A model generated the notes under the pieces. That model saw only the letters and a list, made by a program, of their open reading frames with translations. It was not told the DNA's origin and did not search any database. This document shows positions 7,483 through 17,800 of a stretch of 64,000 nt of DNA, in pieces. The DNA comes from Planctomycetota bacterium (GTDB lineage: Bacteria; Planctomycetota; J058; JAJDCQ01), in assembly GCA_029260755.1 (NCBI GenBank), contig JAJDCQ010000230.1:1-64000 (forward strand), written 5' to 3'. Every line of letters begins with the position of its first letter. Position 1 is the stretch's first letter. Made by a program: the position numbers and the translations under genes.

Positions 7483-8619
7483 CTAGCGAGCGATCGTGAT
7501 CGCGAACGAGTCGCGATTCGTGGGGCGGAGCTTGATCTCGTAGCCGTGCTCGGCCGGCGGGCGCTGCGTCCGGAGGCGCCTCACCGTCGAGGTCTCGTTC
7601 GTCAGGGCGAGGGTGATCTTGCGGTTCTGCTCCTTCGCGGCATCGACGATCCAGCGCAGCGTCGGCAGGTCGGGGTTGCCGTGCTCGCCGTCGGCGCTGA
7701 TCACGTAGGTGCGGGCGCGCACCTTCTCGAAGAAGGCCTGGTCGACGTTGCGGTCGCTCCCGTGGTGGGGGACCTTGAGGACGTCGAGGTCGATCCCGCC
7801 GGCGGCGTCGAGGAGCTTCGCCGTCTTCAGCGCGTCGAGGAGGTGGTCGCCGCGCCCGTCGCCGGTCAGGAGCAGGGTGCGGTTCTTGCCGTAGCGGTCC
7901 TTGTCCTCGATCAGCAGCTGGAGGCTGCTCAGGTTCGGGACGCTCCGGTCCTTCATGGCCGTCAGGTCGGCCGTGTCGACGTTCTTCTCCTGCTCGTCGA
8001 GCCAGGCGAGCCACTTCTTCTTCAGGGCGGTCAGGTTCGCCCGCGTCGGTCCGACGACCCGGATCTTGAGCCCGACGACCCGGAAGGGCTTCGTCCGTGA
8101 CGTCGCGACGAGCGGCTTGCCGCCCCTCTTGGCGTTCGGCTTGAGCCCGAGGAGGCGCGCCTCGCGGGCGAGCTTGTGCCCCTGGCGGATCGAGCTCAGC
8201 GCCAGGCTCGAGAGCTTGAGGCCCTTGGTCTTCGCCGCCGCGTGGACGTCCATCAGACCCTGGAATCGGGTGGCGATGGCGGCGCCGTCGGCGCCGCTTC
8301 CGACCGTCTGCTCGAAGGCGTTGTGCCAGAGCTCCTTGATCTTCACGAGCGGCTTCTCGTCCTCGTCGTCGGCCGACCGAAGCTCGACGAACAGGTCGAG
8401 AAGGCCGTTCACGTGGTCGTCGTCGACGTGGCTCAGGCAGATCGCCTCGAGCGTCCCCCCGTTGCGGACGACCTTGCTCTTCAGGACGCGTCGCAGGTGA
8501 GGGTCGTAGGTCTTGTTCGGCCCGCCGTCGATCAGGATGAAGCGCTTCTTGTTTCGGAAGCGCGTCTCGAGGAGGAGACAGTCGCCCTTGTGGGCCTGGA
8601 CGGCGTGCATCGTCAGCAT
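7483..8619 (-). CDS. ComEC-type metallo-beta-lactamase-fold protein (378 aa)
   Basis: The sequence opens with the MBL beta strand pattern, then DGG (31-33) and the metal motif SHVDDDH (H64, D68, H69), as in the ComEC/Rec2 branch, where the second His of HxHxDH is often replaced. Later motifs fit the same fold: LLLTGDG, VLKVPHHGSD and YVISADGEHGNP. It has no membrane segments, unlike ComEC itself. Stand-alone proteins of this group are found with protease effectors in bacterial conflict operons and may be nucleases or hydrolases of small phosphodiesters. It begins 13 bases after the S8 protease stop, so they are co-transcribed; the exact substrate is unknown. Confidence 0.8.
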   Translation of the reverse strand: MLTMHAVQAHKGDCLLLETRFRNKKRFILIDGGPNKTYDPHLRRVLKSKVVRNGGTLEAICLSHVDDDHVNGLLDLFVELRSADDEDEKPLVKIKELWHNAFEQTVGSGADGAAIATRFQGLMDVHAAAKTKGLKLSSLALSSIRQGHKLAREARLLGLKPNAKRGGKPLVATSRTKPFRVVGLKIRVVGPTRANLTALKKKWLAWLDEQEKNVDTADLTAMKDRSVPNLSSLQLLIEDKDRYGKNRTLLLTGDGRGDHLLDALKTAKLLDAAGGIDLDVLKVPHHGSDRNVDQAFFEKVRARTYVISADGEHGNPDLPTLRWIVDAAKEQNRKITLALTNETSTVRRLRTQRPPAEHGYEIKLRPTNRDSFAITIAR

Positions 8620-8632
8620 GAAGGAGCCTCGC

Positions 8633-10570
8633 TCACTTGATCCGGCGGAGGAGTCGGGGAGAAACGAACGCTTTGCCCGAGCCCGATCGCCGCTTCAGGG
8701 CGCCGGTCACGACCAGGGCGTAGTGCTTGGTCGCCCGGACGCTCCACGGGGCGACCTCGATGACGTATCGGCCGGCCGGCGCGCTCTCGAGTCGGACGAC
8801 CGCCACGTTGTTCGTTCGATCGGGCCCGGGGTAGAAGGTCGAACGCCGGTCGTTTCCCCGACGCTTCGTCGAGGTCCCGGACGCGACGGCGGGGAGCTCG
8901 ACCTTGAGGTCGAGGACGTTCTGGATGCTGCGCCCGGGCTCGTCGGTGTAGGCGAGGCAGATGCGCAGCGGGCCCGTATCGGTCAGGTCGAGCGCCCACT
9001 GGTGCACGTCGCCGTCCGCGAGGGCGAAGCCGTCCGTGGCGTCGCCGCCCGCCCAGGTATCAACGAAGGCGAGCTCGAACGTCCCGTCGATCGGGATCGA
9101 CCGCGGGATCGAGACGCAGCCGAAGCCCTGATGCATGTTCGGGTTGCCCGGATAGTCCGTTGCGATCGCGTCGTGGGCGGTCAGCGGCTGCGCGCCGTTG
9201 ATCAGCGTCGCCTTGATGAGCGCGGCGCTCGGGCGAGCCCAGCGCGGTTGGCGCCGCTTGCGGAAGTACTCGCGGACGAGCGCCGCGCAGCCCGCCACGT
9301 GCGGCGCAGCCATGCTCGTGCCGCCCATGTAGGCGTAGTGGCTCCCGTCCTTGTGGCGGATGCCCCAGAAGTTGCCGTTCGGGGCGTCGACCGAACGCGT
9401 CGAGAGGATGTCGGTCCCCGGGGCGACGAGGTCCGGCTTGAGGCGGCGATCATCGGTCGGCCCGCGGCTGCTGAAGCCGGCGAGGGCCTGCGGGTCTCCC
9501 GAGATCGTCTCGGCCGAGACGCCGGCGCTCGCCGGGAAGTCGTCCGGCCACATCTCGTGATGCGTGTAGCGCGCGTAGCCCCCCTTCCTTCGCGTCGTGC
9601 GGCTCGCGCCGACGACCAGGGCGTTCTTGCTCGAGGCGGGCGAGCCGATCGACTCCCACTCGATGTCCTGCCCCGGCAGGGCGACGTGGACGAAGGCGGG
9701 ATCGACCGGATGGACCGAGCCCGCGTTCCCCGCGGCGATCACAACGAGCATGTCCGGGTGCTCGGCGACGAAACGATCGACGTCGATCGCGTCGGTCGTG
9801 TAACGCCCTTCGAGGTCGGCGCCCCAGCTGTCGTTGTGGATCCGAGCGCCGGCGTCGTAGGCCGGGCCGAGCAGCTCGCCGAGGTCGCTCGGCAGGCCTC
9901 CGAGGTCGCCCTGCTCGTCCATGATCGACTGGAAGTAGAGCTTCGCCTTCGGCGCGACGCCGCGGAGCTTCGCGTTCGAGGCGTTCCCGTCGCCGAGGAT
10001 CGTCCCGGCGACGTGGGTGCCGTGGCCGTGGAAGTCGCTGCTGTCGCCGGGACGGCCGAGCGCGACGATCGCGGCGATCCGCGACCACGGGAAGTCCGGG
10101 TGGGCGACGTCGAACCCGGAGTCGGCGACGGCGACGATCTCGCCCAGGCCGGTCAGCGGGGTGCGCGTCGACTCGACCGTCACCTCAGGCGCGTCGCTCC
10201 CGACGATCGCGCGGGCGGTGTCGTTTCGCAGCCGCCGCCGGCCGACCTCGGCGAACGCCTGCGGCGAGCACGGCAGCGCCGCGAGCGCCTCGGTCCGGCA
10301 GAGGACGCGGAGCTTCGGCGAGCCCGTGGGGGCGTCGATCACCTTCGTGCCCGGCTCCTTCTCGAGGCAGGCGCGCGCGCCGTCGCGCTCCTTCACCGAC
10401 CGGAACACGACGTCGTAGACGGCCGCCTGGCCCCGCGCGGCGGCGCCGCCGCCGCGGCGGACGCGAGGGCCACCGGGCTCCGGCGTCTCCTCGTCGACGG
10501 GAGGCGGGGCCGGTTGCCACTGATCCGGGTTGTTCAAGCGGAGCTTCCCGGTCCGTCGCGGCGGTGCCAT
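8633..10570 (-). CDS. Subtilisin-family (S8) serine protease, 645 aa
   Basis: Complete S8 catalytic set: Asp150 (VAVADSGFD), His183 (HGHGTHVAG), oxyanion Asn282 (IAAGNAG) and Ser419 (GGTSMAAPHVAG). An N-terminal segment (about 50-95) looks like an I9-type propeptide. A beta-rich C-terminal region (about 500-630) resembles a P/pre-peptidase-like domain (GRYVIEVAPW). There is no signal peptide from the chosen ATG, so it may act inside the cell or leave by another route. The longer frame upstream reads into the divergent promoter region. First gene of the minus operon and divergent from the CHAT gene, it is a likely effector or activating protease. Confidence 0.85.
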   Translation of the reverse strand: MAPPRRTGKLRLNNPDQWQPAPPPVDEETPEPGGPRVRRGGGAAARGQAAVYDVVFRSVKERDGARACLEKEPGTKVIDAPTGSPKLRVLCRTEALAALPCSPQAFAEVGRRRLRNDTARAIVGSDAPEVTVESTRTPLTGLGEIVAVADSGFDVAHPDFPWSRIAAIVALGRPGDSSDFHGHGTHVAGTILGDGNASNAKLRGVAPKAKLYFQSIMDEQGDLGGLPSDLGELLGPAYDAGARIHNDSWGADLEGRYTTDAIDVDRFVAEHPDMLVVIAAGNAGSVHPVDPAFVHVALPGQDIEWESIGSPASSKNALVVGASRTTRRKGGYARYTHHEMWPDDFPASAGVSAETISGDPQALAGFSSRGPTDDRRLKPDLVAPGTDILSTRSVDAPNGNFWGIRHKDGSHYAYMGGTSMAAPHVAGCAALVREYFRKRRQPRWARPSAALIKATLINGAQPLTAHDAIATDYPGNPNMHQGFGCVSIPRSIPIDGTFELAFVDTWAGGDATDGFALADGDVHQWALDLTDTGPLRICLAYTDEPGRSIQNVLDLKVELPAVASGTSTKRRGNDRRSTFYPGPDRTNNVAVVRLESAPAGRYVIEVAPWSVRATKHYALVVTGALKRRSGSGKAFVSPRLLRRIK

Positions 10571-10685
10571 GACTCGCCCTCCAGCGATCGGACGAGCATC
10601 GCAGCCGGCTCGGATAAATTCAACCGAGTTCCTGGCGTTGATCTTTGCAGACCAGGCCGACATCATGGCGGGCCGGGAGACCGCC
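10571..10685. promoter_or_regulatory. Divergent promoter region between S8 protease and CHAT genes
   Basis: A 115-bp gap separates the two outward-facing genes and must hold both promoters. It contains the most AT-rich run nearby (GGATAAATTCAACC at about 10611-10624), a plausible promoter core, but I cannot assign -35/-10 boxes with confidence. The shared region means the S8/MBL operon and the hydrolase-CHAT gene can be regulated together. Confidence 0.4.
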
Positions 10686-13600
10686 ATGGCCGCGAAGATG
10701 TGGGTCGCCGCGCACTTCATGCACGAGCACGAGGAGGACGCCGCCCGGCGCCTCCTCGACGTGAAGGAGGTGTCGGGCTCCTACCTACTCGGCTGGATCG
10801 ACGAGGGGCGCCTCCAGGAGCTGCGCGATCGCGGCCTGATCGTCGACGTCCTCGAGCAACCGGCGAGCGCGGGGCGCTCGACCTACCGCGGCGCGGCCGG
10901 CGGCGGCGCGCGGCCGCCCGCGGTGTCGCGCTTCCCGGCCGAGCTGCGTGCGTGCTTTGCCGGCCCGCCGACCGCGTCCCGCAAGAGCGCCCTGGCCGGC
11001 CTCGAGGTGGCCCTCGTGGAGCGCCTCCCCGACCCGCCCATCGTCGTCGGCGCGACGGACCCGGCCGCGGCCGGGCTCGAGTGGTGGCTCGTCCGGGTCC
11101 CTTCGACGGCGGCGCTCCGCGGGCTCGGCGCGCTCGACTTCGTCGTCGAGCTCGCGCAGAGCGGCCTCCCGAGCGAGCCGGCGGTCGGCGGCGGCCGCCC
11201 CTCGCCGAAGGCCGCCGAGCCGCTCGCGGCGTTTCCCGAAGCGTGGATCGCCCACGCGGGCGTCGAGATCGCGGATGAGCTCGACCTCGTCGCGTCTGCC
11301 CGGAGGGGCGAGGCGACCGGGTTGGTCGACGTGAGCGTCGACCTCGAGGGGGACGAGGCCTACGTCGTCGCGGTCCGGCAAGCGTCGGGCGCGCTCACCT
11401 TTCACGCGCCCGTCGAGGAGGCGAGCGAGCGCCGCAGCGCGGGGGCGAAGGCGCGGCGCAGCGTGCGGTTTCAGGTCCCGACCCGGGCGAGCGGCGCGGG
11501 GCGGCGCGGGCTGGTGTCGGCCGCGGTCAAGGTCTTCCTCCTCCGCGTCGCGGGGGCGGTGGCGGACCGCGCGATGCCCGTCGTGGCACGGATCTGGGAG
11601 CAGCGTTGCTGGGATCGGCGAGGGCTCGCCGAGGGCTGGCGCCGGGTCGACGCCGACGGCCTTCGGTCGGGGAAGCTCCGCTCCGCGAGCGCGGCGTCGC
11701 TCGCGGCGCCGGGGCGTCGGCTGCTGCTGCTGCACGGGACGTTCTCGACGACAGCCTCGGCGTTCGCAGGCCTGGGCGCCTCGGGATTCCTCGATCGCGT
11801 GGCGCCGATCTACGGCGATCGGGTCTTCGGGTTCGACCACTTCACCGTCAGTCGGACGCCGGAGGAGAACGCGCGGGCGATCCTCGAGGCGCTCCCCGAC
11901 GGCGGCGGCAAGTTCGACGTCGTGACTCACTCGCGCGGCGGCCTCGTCCTCCGCACCCTCGTCGAGCGCCGCTCGGAGCTCGGGTCGGCGGCGAGTCGGT
12001 TCGAGCTCGGCCACGGCGTCCTCGTCGCCTCGCCGAACGGCGGGACGCCGCTCGCGTCGCCGCGCCACTGGGACGCGACGCTCGGCTGGGTGGCGAGCCT
12101 GCTCGAGCTGTTTCCCGAGAACCCGTTCACCACGGGCGCGGAGCTTCTCGGCGAGGCGATCGTCTGGCTCGCGCGACGGGTCGCGGGCGCCTTGCCGGGG
12201 ATCGCATCGATGGACCCCGGCGGCGAGACGGTCGAGTCGCTCCAGGAGCCGCCCCATCCGCCTGCGGGCGCCTACTCGGCGCTGGTGGCGAACCACGCGC
12301 CCGACGCCGGCGTGCTCCGGCGGATGGCCGACGTCGGGGCGGACTGGTTCTTCGGCGGGGCGAACGATCTGGTCGTGCCGACCGACGGTGGCTGGGCCCT
12401 CGGCCGTGACGGCGGAGCGGTCGTCCCGCCCGAGCGGATCGGCTGCTTCGGTCGAGGCGGCAACCTGGCCTCGGCCGACGCGGTCCACCACCTCGGCATC
12501 CTCGACGAGCCGGCCGCGGCAGAGTTCATCGCCGCGGCGCTCGGCGCCGCCGGGGGCCGCCGGGTCGCGCCGTTCGGTCCAGGCTCGTCGCGCGCGCTCG
12601 GTGGCGCGGTTCGCGGTCGGGGCGTCCGAGGGGGCGCCGGCGCGGCGGCCGGCGCCGATGCCGACGGCGCGGCGATGTCCGCCGGCTCGCTCGCGAGCGC
12701 CGATGCGTCGTACGAGGCGGCGGGCGCGACGCGCGACACGTTCCACCTGATGGTGCTCCAGCCCGAAAAGGACGGCGCGTCGCACCTTCTCGCCATGTAC
12801 CGGAACGCGCGGGTCGTGGAGCCGTTCCCGACGAGCGGCAAGGCGAACGCCGCCGGGCGGCGATTCCAGGCGATCATCCGCACGCACGAGAGCCTCAAGT
12901 CCTACATCGACGGAGACGTCTACAAGCGCGGGAAGCGACGCGGGCAGCGCTACGAGATGCCGGACGAGGCGCGGCTGCGCGCGTTCGGTGAGCTGCTCTT
13001 CGACGCGCTCCTTCCGGGCGACGTCCGGCGCCTCTACGACGCGGCGCGGGCCAGTCAGGAGGGGCGGCGTCTCGACTTCATCTTCACGTCGATGATCCCC
13101 TGGATCGCGGACAAGCCGTGGGAGTTCGCCTTCGACACCTCCCGGCGGACGCACCTGGCGACGCAGGACATCCACTTCGTCCGCAACGTGCTGACCGCCG
13201 TCCCGGCGCAGCGCGTCCCGCCGAGCGACGAGCCGCTCCGGATCCTCGTCGTGGCCGCGCAGCCGGTCGGGTCCGCGGCGCTCTCGGTCGATGAGGAGGA
13301 GGCGCTGATCGCGCGCGGCTTCGAGGGGCTCGTCCGCGCGGGGCTCGCGTCGATCGAGGTGCTCCGGTGCGCGACGCCGCCGCTCCTTCACCAGCGGATC
13401 TGGGCGGAGCGCTTTGACGTCGTCCACTTCATCGGGCACGGCGAGTTCGACGAGGAGGCGGGGCGCGGGCATCTCCTGTTCGAGGACGGGCGCGGCGGCG
13501 CGCGGCGCCTGGACGACCGCGAGCTGACCGAGATCCTCTGCGGCCGCGGGATCCGGCTCGTCTTCCTGAACGCGTGCGAGACCGGGCGAGGCGGGCGCGC

Positions 13601-14525
13601 CGACTTCAACCGCGGCGTCGCGCCGGCGCTCGTCGCCGGAGGCCTCCCCGCCGTCGTGGCGAACCAGTACAAGGTGCTCGACGTCTCGGCGACGGCGTTC
13701 GCCCAGGTCTTCTACCGGCTGCTCGCCCAGGGCGGCAGCATCGGCGAGTCGGCGCGCGAGGCGCGGATCGCGGTCAACTACTCCATCTCGGCGGAGGACA
13801 TCGACTGGGCGGTGCCGGTCGTCTACGCACGCGCTCCGAGCGATCGGCTCTGCGCGCGGAGAACGGTCGACGCGCCCGAGCTCCTGGGGCTCGGGGCGGG
13901 CGTCAGACGGCGGCGAAGCGCGGAGCCGAGCCACGACCTCCGCGTAGGCGTCTGGGACGTGGGGCACGGCTTCCCCGCCCTAGCCGAGACGCTCGACCAC
14001 CTCGACGCGGTACAGAACCGCTACGGCTTCGAGCTGCTGACGAACGAAGCGCCGCCGATCGGGACGTGGCAGCTCGAGTCGAGCGAAAGCGAGCCCTACA
14101 TTCACGCCGAGGCGATGGAGAAGCGACTGCTGCCTCGCGTCGCCGAGCTCGGCCTCGACTATCTCTTCTGCCTGACGCAGCACTGGCTGCGCGACGACCA
14201 CACCCTCAATCTCTACGGCTGGTGGCCCGGGAAGGGCGGCAAGGTACTGATTCTCTCGACGGCCGGCTTCGCCCTGCCGAGCCGCGGGCGGGAGACCGAC
14301 CGCGCGATCGCCAACGCTGTCGTCACCTGCCTCGCGGGGACCCTCGTCGACCGGGATGCCCACAAGCGCGGCCCGAAGAGGTGCCCCTTCTTCTTCGATG
14401 TCGACCGCGACTACGAACTGCTCACCGGGCTAAGCGAGTTCGACGCTCGCTGCCGGCGATCGCTCGCCCGGAGCATTCCGGACGACCTACCCGCGCTCGA
14501 GGCGATCCTGAACGCCTTCGCGTGA
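10686..14525 (+). CDS. Alpha/beta-hydrolase-CHAT protease fusion (1279 aa)
   Basis: Residues 1-60 form a small helical N-terminal domain. Around 340-440 there is a lipase-like alpha/beta hydrolase: oxyanion-type LLLLHGTF, then the nucleophile elbow VTHSRGG with Ser416. A typical pre-CHAT helical region follows, then a CHAT domain of the caspase/separase fold with catalytic His918 (HFIGHGEF) and Cys964 (LNACETG). The last 190 residues (about 1075-1279) are an extra domain I do not recognise (GVWDVGHGF near its start). Start chosen at the ATG with GGGAG six bases upstream. CHAT proteases cleave effectors such as gasdermins in some bacterial immune systems; here S8 and C70 proteases are encoded alongside. 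The target is unknown. Confidence 0.85.
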   Translation: MAAKMWVAAHFMHEHEEDAARRLLDVKEVSGSYLLGWIDEGRLQELRDRGLIVDVLEQPASAGRSTYRGAAGGGARPPAVSRFPAELRACFAGPPTASRKSALAGLEVALVERLPDPPIVVGATDPAAAGLEWWLVRVPSTAALRGLGALDFVVELAQSGLPSEPAVGGGRPSPKAAEPLAAFPEAWIAHAGVEIADELDLVASARRGEATGLVDVSVDLEGDEAYVVAVRQASGALTFHAPVEEASERRSAGAKARRSVRFQVPTRASGAGRRGLVSAAVKVFLLRVAGAVADRAMPVVARIWEQRCWDRRGLAEGWRRVDADGLRSGKLRSASAASLAAPGRRLLLLHGTFSTTASAFAGLGASGFLDRVAPIYGDRVFGFDHFTVSRTPEENARAILEALPDGGGKFDVVTHSRGGLVLRTLVERRSELGSAASRFELGHGVLVASPNGGTPLASPRHWDATLGWVASLLELFPENPFTTGAELLGEAIVWLARRVAGALPGIASMDPGGETVESLQEPPHPPAGAYSALVANHAPDAGVLRRMADVGADWFFGGANDLVVPTDGGWALGRDGGAVVPPERIGCFGRGGNLASADAVHHLGILDEPAAAEFIAAALGAAGGRRVAPFGPGSSRALGGAVRGRGVRGGAGAAAGADADGAAMSAGSLASADASYEAAGATRDTFHLMVLQPEKDGASHLLAMYRNARVVEPFPTSGKANAAGRRFQAIIRTHESLKSYIDGDVYKRGKRRGQRYEMPDEARLRAFGELLFDALLPGDVRRLYDAARASQEGRRLDFIFTSMIPWIADKPWEFAFDTSRRTHLATQDIHFVRNVLTAVPAQRVPPSDEPLRILVVAAQPVGSAALSVDEEEALIARGFEGLVRAGLASIEVLRCATPPLLHQRIWAERFDVVHFIGHGEFDEEAGRGHLLFEDGRGGARRLDDRELTEILCGRGIRLVFLNACETGRGGRADFNRGVAPALVAGGLPAVVANQYKVLDVSATAFAQVFYRLLAQGGSIGESAREARIAVNYSISAEDIDWAVPVVYARAPSDRLCARRTVDAPELLGLGAGVRRRRSAEPSHDLRVGVWDVGHGFPALAETLDHLDAVQNRYGFELLTNEAPPIGTWQLESSESEPYIHAEAMEKRLLPRVAELGLDYLFCLTQHWLRDDHTLNLYGWWPGKGGKVLILSTAGFALPSRGRETDRAIANAVVTCLAGTLVDRDAHKRGPKRCPFFFDVDRDYELLTGLSEFDARCRRSLARSIPDDLPALEAILNAFA

Positions 14526-14891
14526 GCGGCGCGATGGGTCGCGATGTGGCCGTTGCTCTTGGTGCTCGGGCGCCTCGCGGCGACTTCGCTGTTCGCCGGT
14601 CCTGCTCTTTGTGCTCGCGAGCCTGGCAGCGAGATCGGAGACAGAAGGCTGGCGCGGCGTTAGGCTCCGTCGACGGCGAGCCGCACCCGCGAGCCCGACT
14701 CAAGAATCCACGGCACCAGCCTCTCAACGCTGCCCACAATCTGGGCGCCGGCTCACGCCAACACGCGACCTCCCGCCCTTCAATGCCGTGCCGTTGCGTG
14801 CGTCGCGGCGGAGGTGCCATTCTGTCTGTCGTTCCCAGAGAAGCCTGGGGCCTCGTCCCTCCTCCCCCGACTCACCACCGGTGAGACCGAC
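14526..14891. other. Intergenic region before the helicase operon
   Basis: 366 bp without a credible gene; the open frames here have no natural composition. It separates the protease system from the five-gene operon and should hold that operon's promoter, although I cannot point to clear boxes. A perfect inverted repeat CTCACC-acc-GGTGAG (14871-14885) ends six bases before the helicase ATG. Its right arm is also the only Shine-Dalgarno-like sequence, so folding would hide the ribosome binding site. Confidence 0.45.
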
Positions 14892-17800
14892 ATGACGCCT
14901 CCCGCGCAGAGCGACCGTGAGCGGATCCTCCGGATCCTTCGCGACGCTTCCACGCCGAGGCGCCTCAGCGAGATAGCGCTCTCCCTGCCTCGCGTTCCGA
15001 AGCACAAGATCGCGGAAGAGCTTAGGTCACTCCAGCAGCAGGGCGCCGCGCGGCGACTCTCCAGGGGATGGGTGGCGGTCGACCGACCGGGCCCATCCGC
15101 CGGGATCGAGCTCAGGCCCGCTTCGCTCCCCCGGCGCGAGTCGGGCGCATTGCAGACCGGGAGTGAGGCGCCGCCGATCGCAGAGACCTTCTCGAGCCGG
15201 TGGAGCGACTTCCGCCGCCTCTGTAACTACTACGCGGAGTGCGTTCGCCTCGAGGAACGCCCGTCGGTTCGGTCTCGCGCTGAGTTCGAGGGTCGCGAGT
15301 TCATCTCGATACGCAGCCGGGTCTCTTGGTCCGCACTTGAGGCGGGGGAGTCCCTTCTCTTCACGGTGTCTCCCGACTACAAGCGTTTCGCCGCGGAGGG
15401 ACGGACGGGAAAGGGGTTTCCTCGGCTGTTCTTGGGCGGCCCGGCCCACGTCTACGTGGGCAAGGACAAGGAGTCGGGTGAGACCTATCGCCTCGTTTCT
15501 CCCGCTCTCGTGGTTCAGGTTCGTGTGCGTCAGGAAGGAGATCAGCTTCGGATCGAGCCCGTCTCGAGTGCCGAGATCAATCAGGGCTGGCTCCAAGCAA
15601 ACGTTCGCGGGACGGACAAGCAACGCGAGCTCTTGGCGCGTCTCGGCTTCCGGGATGACTCGGACCCCGGGGCCTCGGTCCTTGAGGCCGACCACGAGGA
15701 GGAGTCGCTTCCTCCCGTCCGCTTCGAGGATGCGTTCGCTGCTCTTTGGGAATGCTATCGAGACATGTGGGTCGAGTATGCGTCACTTGATCGCGTCGAC
15801 ACCAACCCCGCGCTCTCCGAACTCAAGAAGACCGGGCTCTACAACCGGATCATCCTTTGCCGCCAGCCGGATCTGAAGTACGGCGCCGGCCTCCATCGTG
15901 AGCTTCTCGCGATCGCCAAAGAAGCCAGCGACAAAGACCTGGACCGCTCGGCCCTCTCGCTGCTCTTTCCCCACGAGCCGCCCCCAGAGGCGAAGGCACC
16001 AGCAACTCCCTCCGGCGACCAGGGGGCTGACGAGAGCCCTGCATGCCGAGTTGCCGAGTTTGCGCCCCTGAACGCGGAACAACGTCTCGTTTGCGCCAGC
16101 GTCCTTGCTCACCGCCTTGTCGTGGCAACGGGTCCGCCCGGCACCGGAAAGTCGCTCGTCGTCTCGCATGTCCTCGCGAACGCTGCCCTCCGCGGTCGGC
16201 CCGTTCTGTTCGCAAGCCGGAACCACCAAGCGATCGACGCGGTCGTTCCTCGCCTCAACGCACTCACCGAACCGGAGAAGCTGATCTTCTATCGCGGACG
16301 AGGCCTCGGCGCGCCAAGCGGCGCCCGGGCCTGGAGTCAGATCCTCGATGATCTTCTCGCTCGTCCCGCACGAGGCGACCGAGGTCCTTCCCTCCCTGAT
16401 CTCGATCGCCTCCTTGAGAACCGTGCGCAAGAGGAAACCGTCGTCACCCAGATCCTCGCCCTCCGAGACGAGCTCGCACGGATCGAAGAGCAGCTCGCCG
16501 CACAGGTGCGAGGAGTCTCCCAGCAGATCCAGGACGCGCTCTGGGCTAACCCGGAACGCCCGAGCCCCCCCGAACTCGATCACTGCATCTCAGCGCTCGA
16601 GGCACCGACCGGGAGGGCTCCACTCCGGTGGATCCGCTGGGTCATGTGGCGCCTCAGATTGCGATCGGCACTCGCTCCGGCGTCCTCGGTGGCTGAACGC
16701 CTGCGCGATCTTCGTGAGCGACCATCGGCCGAGGCGGGGGCTTCTCCGGTCACCGCCGCAGCCGATCTCGCTTCGTTTCTCGCAGACTGCCGTCAGCTCG
16801 CCGTGACCGCCGAGACGGTCCGCGCCGCGAGGGATCTCGAACGGCGAATCTCGGAGCTCCCGAATCTCACGACCGTGATCCAGCGGCTCGGCCACCTTCG
16901 CGAGGTCATTCAGGAGTCAACCCAGGCGGCTCTTGCATCCTGCACTCAGCTTCGAGAGGACGACCTGGCGCCCACCGAACGTCAGCGGTTCGCAGAGGTC
17001 CACGCGGCCCTTCAGAACGCCAGCCCATCGCAGTCCATTGCGAAGGCCCCTCGCCGCCTCCTCGTTGCCTTCAGCAAGATCTTTCCAAGGCTGATCCGTG
17101 GACGCCTCCTGTGGGCCACAACGAACCTCTCCGTCCGGTCAGTGGTTCCGCGACTACCCGCCTGCTTCGACCGCCTCGTCGTCGACGAGGCCAGCCAGTG
17201 CGACATCGCCTCCGTCGTTCCGCTCCTGTTTCGTAGCCGCGGCGTCGTCGTCGTCGGAGACCCCCTCCAGCTCCAACACGTCTCCACGCTCCGGCCCACC
17301 GTAGACCGTGAGCTGCGCCGCCGATTCGGACTTCTCGACCTCCCTTGGGAGCGATTCACGTTCCGAACCAACTCGTTCTTTCGCCTCGCCGCCAGCTCGG
17401 AGCGAAACGAGCACTCCGTCCGGCTTCTCCAGCACTTCCGTTGCCATCCAGAGATCGCAGGCTACAGCAATTCGACGTTCTACGAAGGCTCCCTGATCGT
17501 GATGACGGACGTCGATCGCCTGCGCGTTCCACGCGGGTATCGCCCAGGCTGCGCCTGGACCGACGTCTCCGGCTCCGTTCAGGCCGCTCGCTCTGGGTGC
17601 TGGAACCCCAATGAGGTCGAAGCCGTCGTCGCGGAGCTCCAGCGACTGAGCCGATCGAACTTCACGGGCTCGATCGGCGTCGTCACGCCGTTTCGGGAGC
17701 AGGCGAATCGCGTTCGCGACCGAGTGGCCGAAGCGCTCCCCGCCAAGCAGCTCGAGGAGTGGGGGTTCGATTCCAACACCGCGGACGGATTCCAGGGGGG

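Noticed and set aside
8513..11278. Long plus-strand open frame opposite the S8 protease
   Set aside because: The S8 protease on the other strand has all catalytic residues; this frame is low-complexity Arg/Asp/Val sequence.
10785..13967. 1060-codon minus-strand frame opposite the hydrolase-CHAT gene
   Set aside because: Arg-rich shadow of a gene with clear catalytic motifs on the plus strand.
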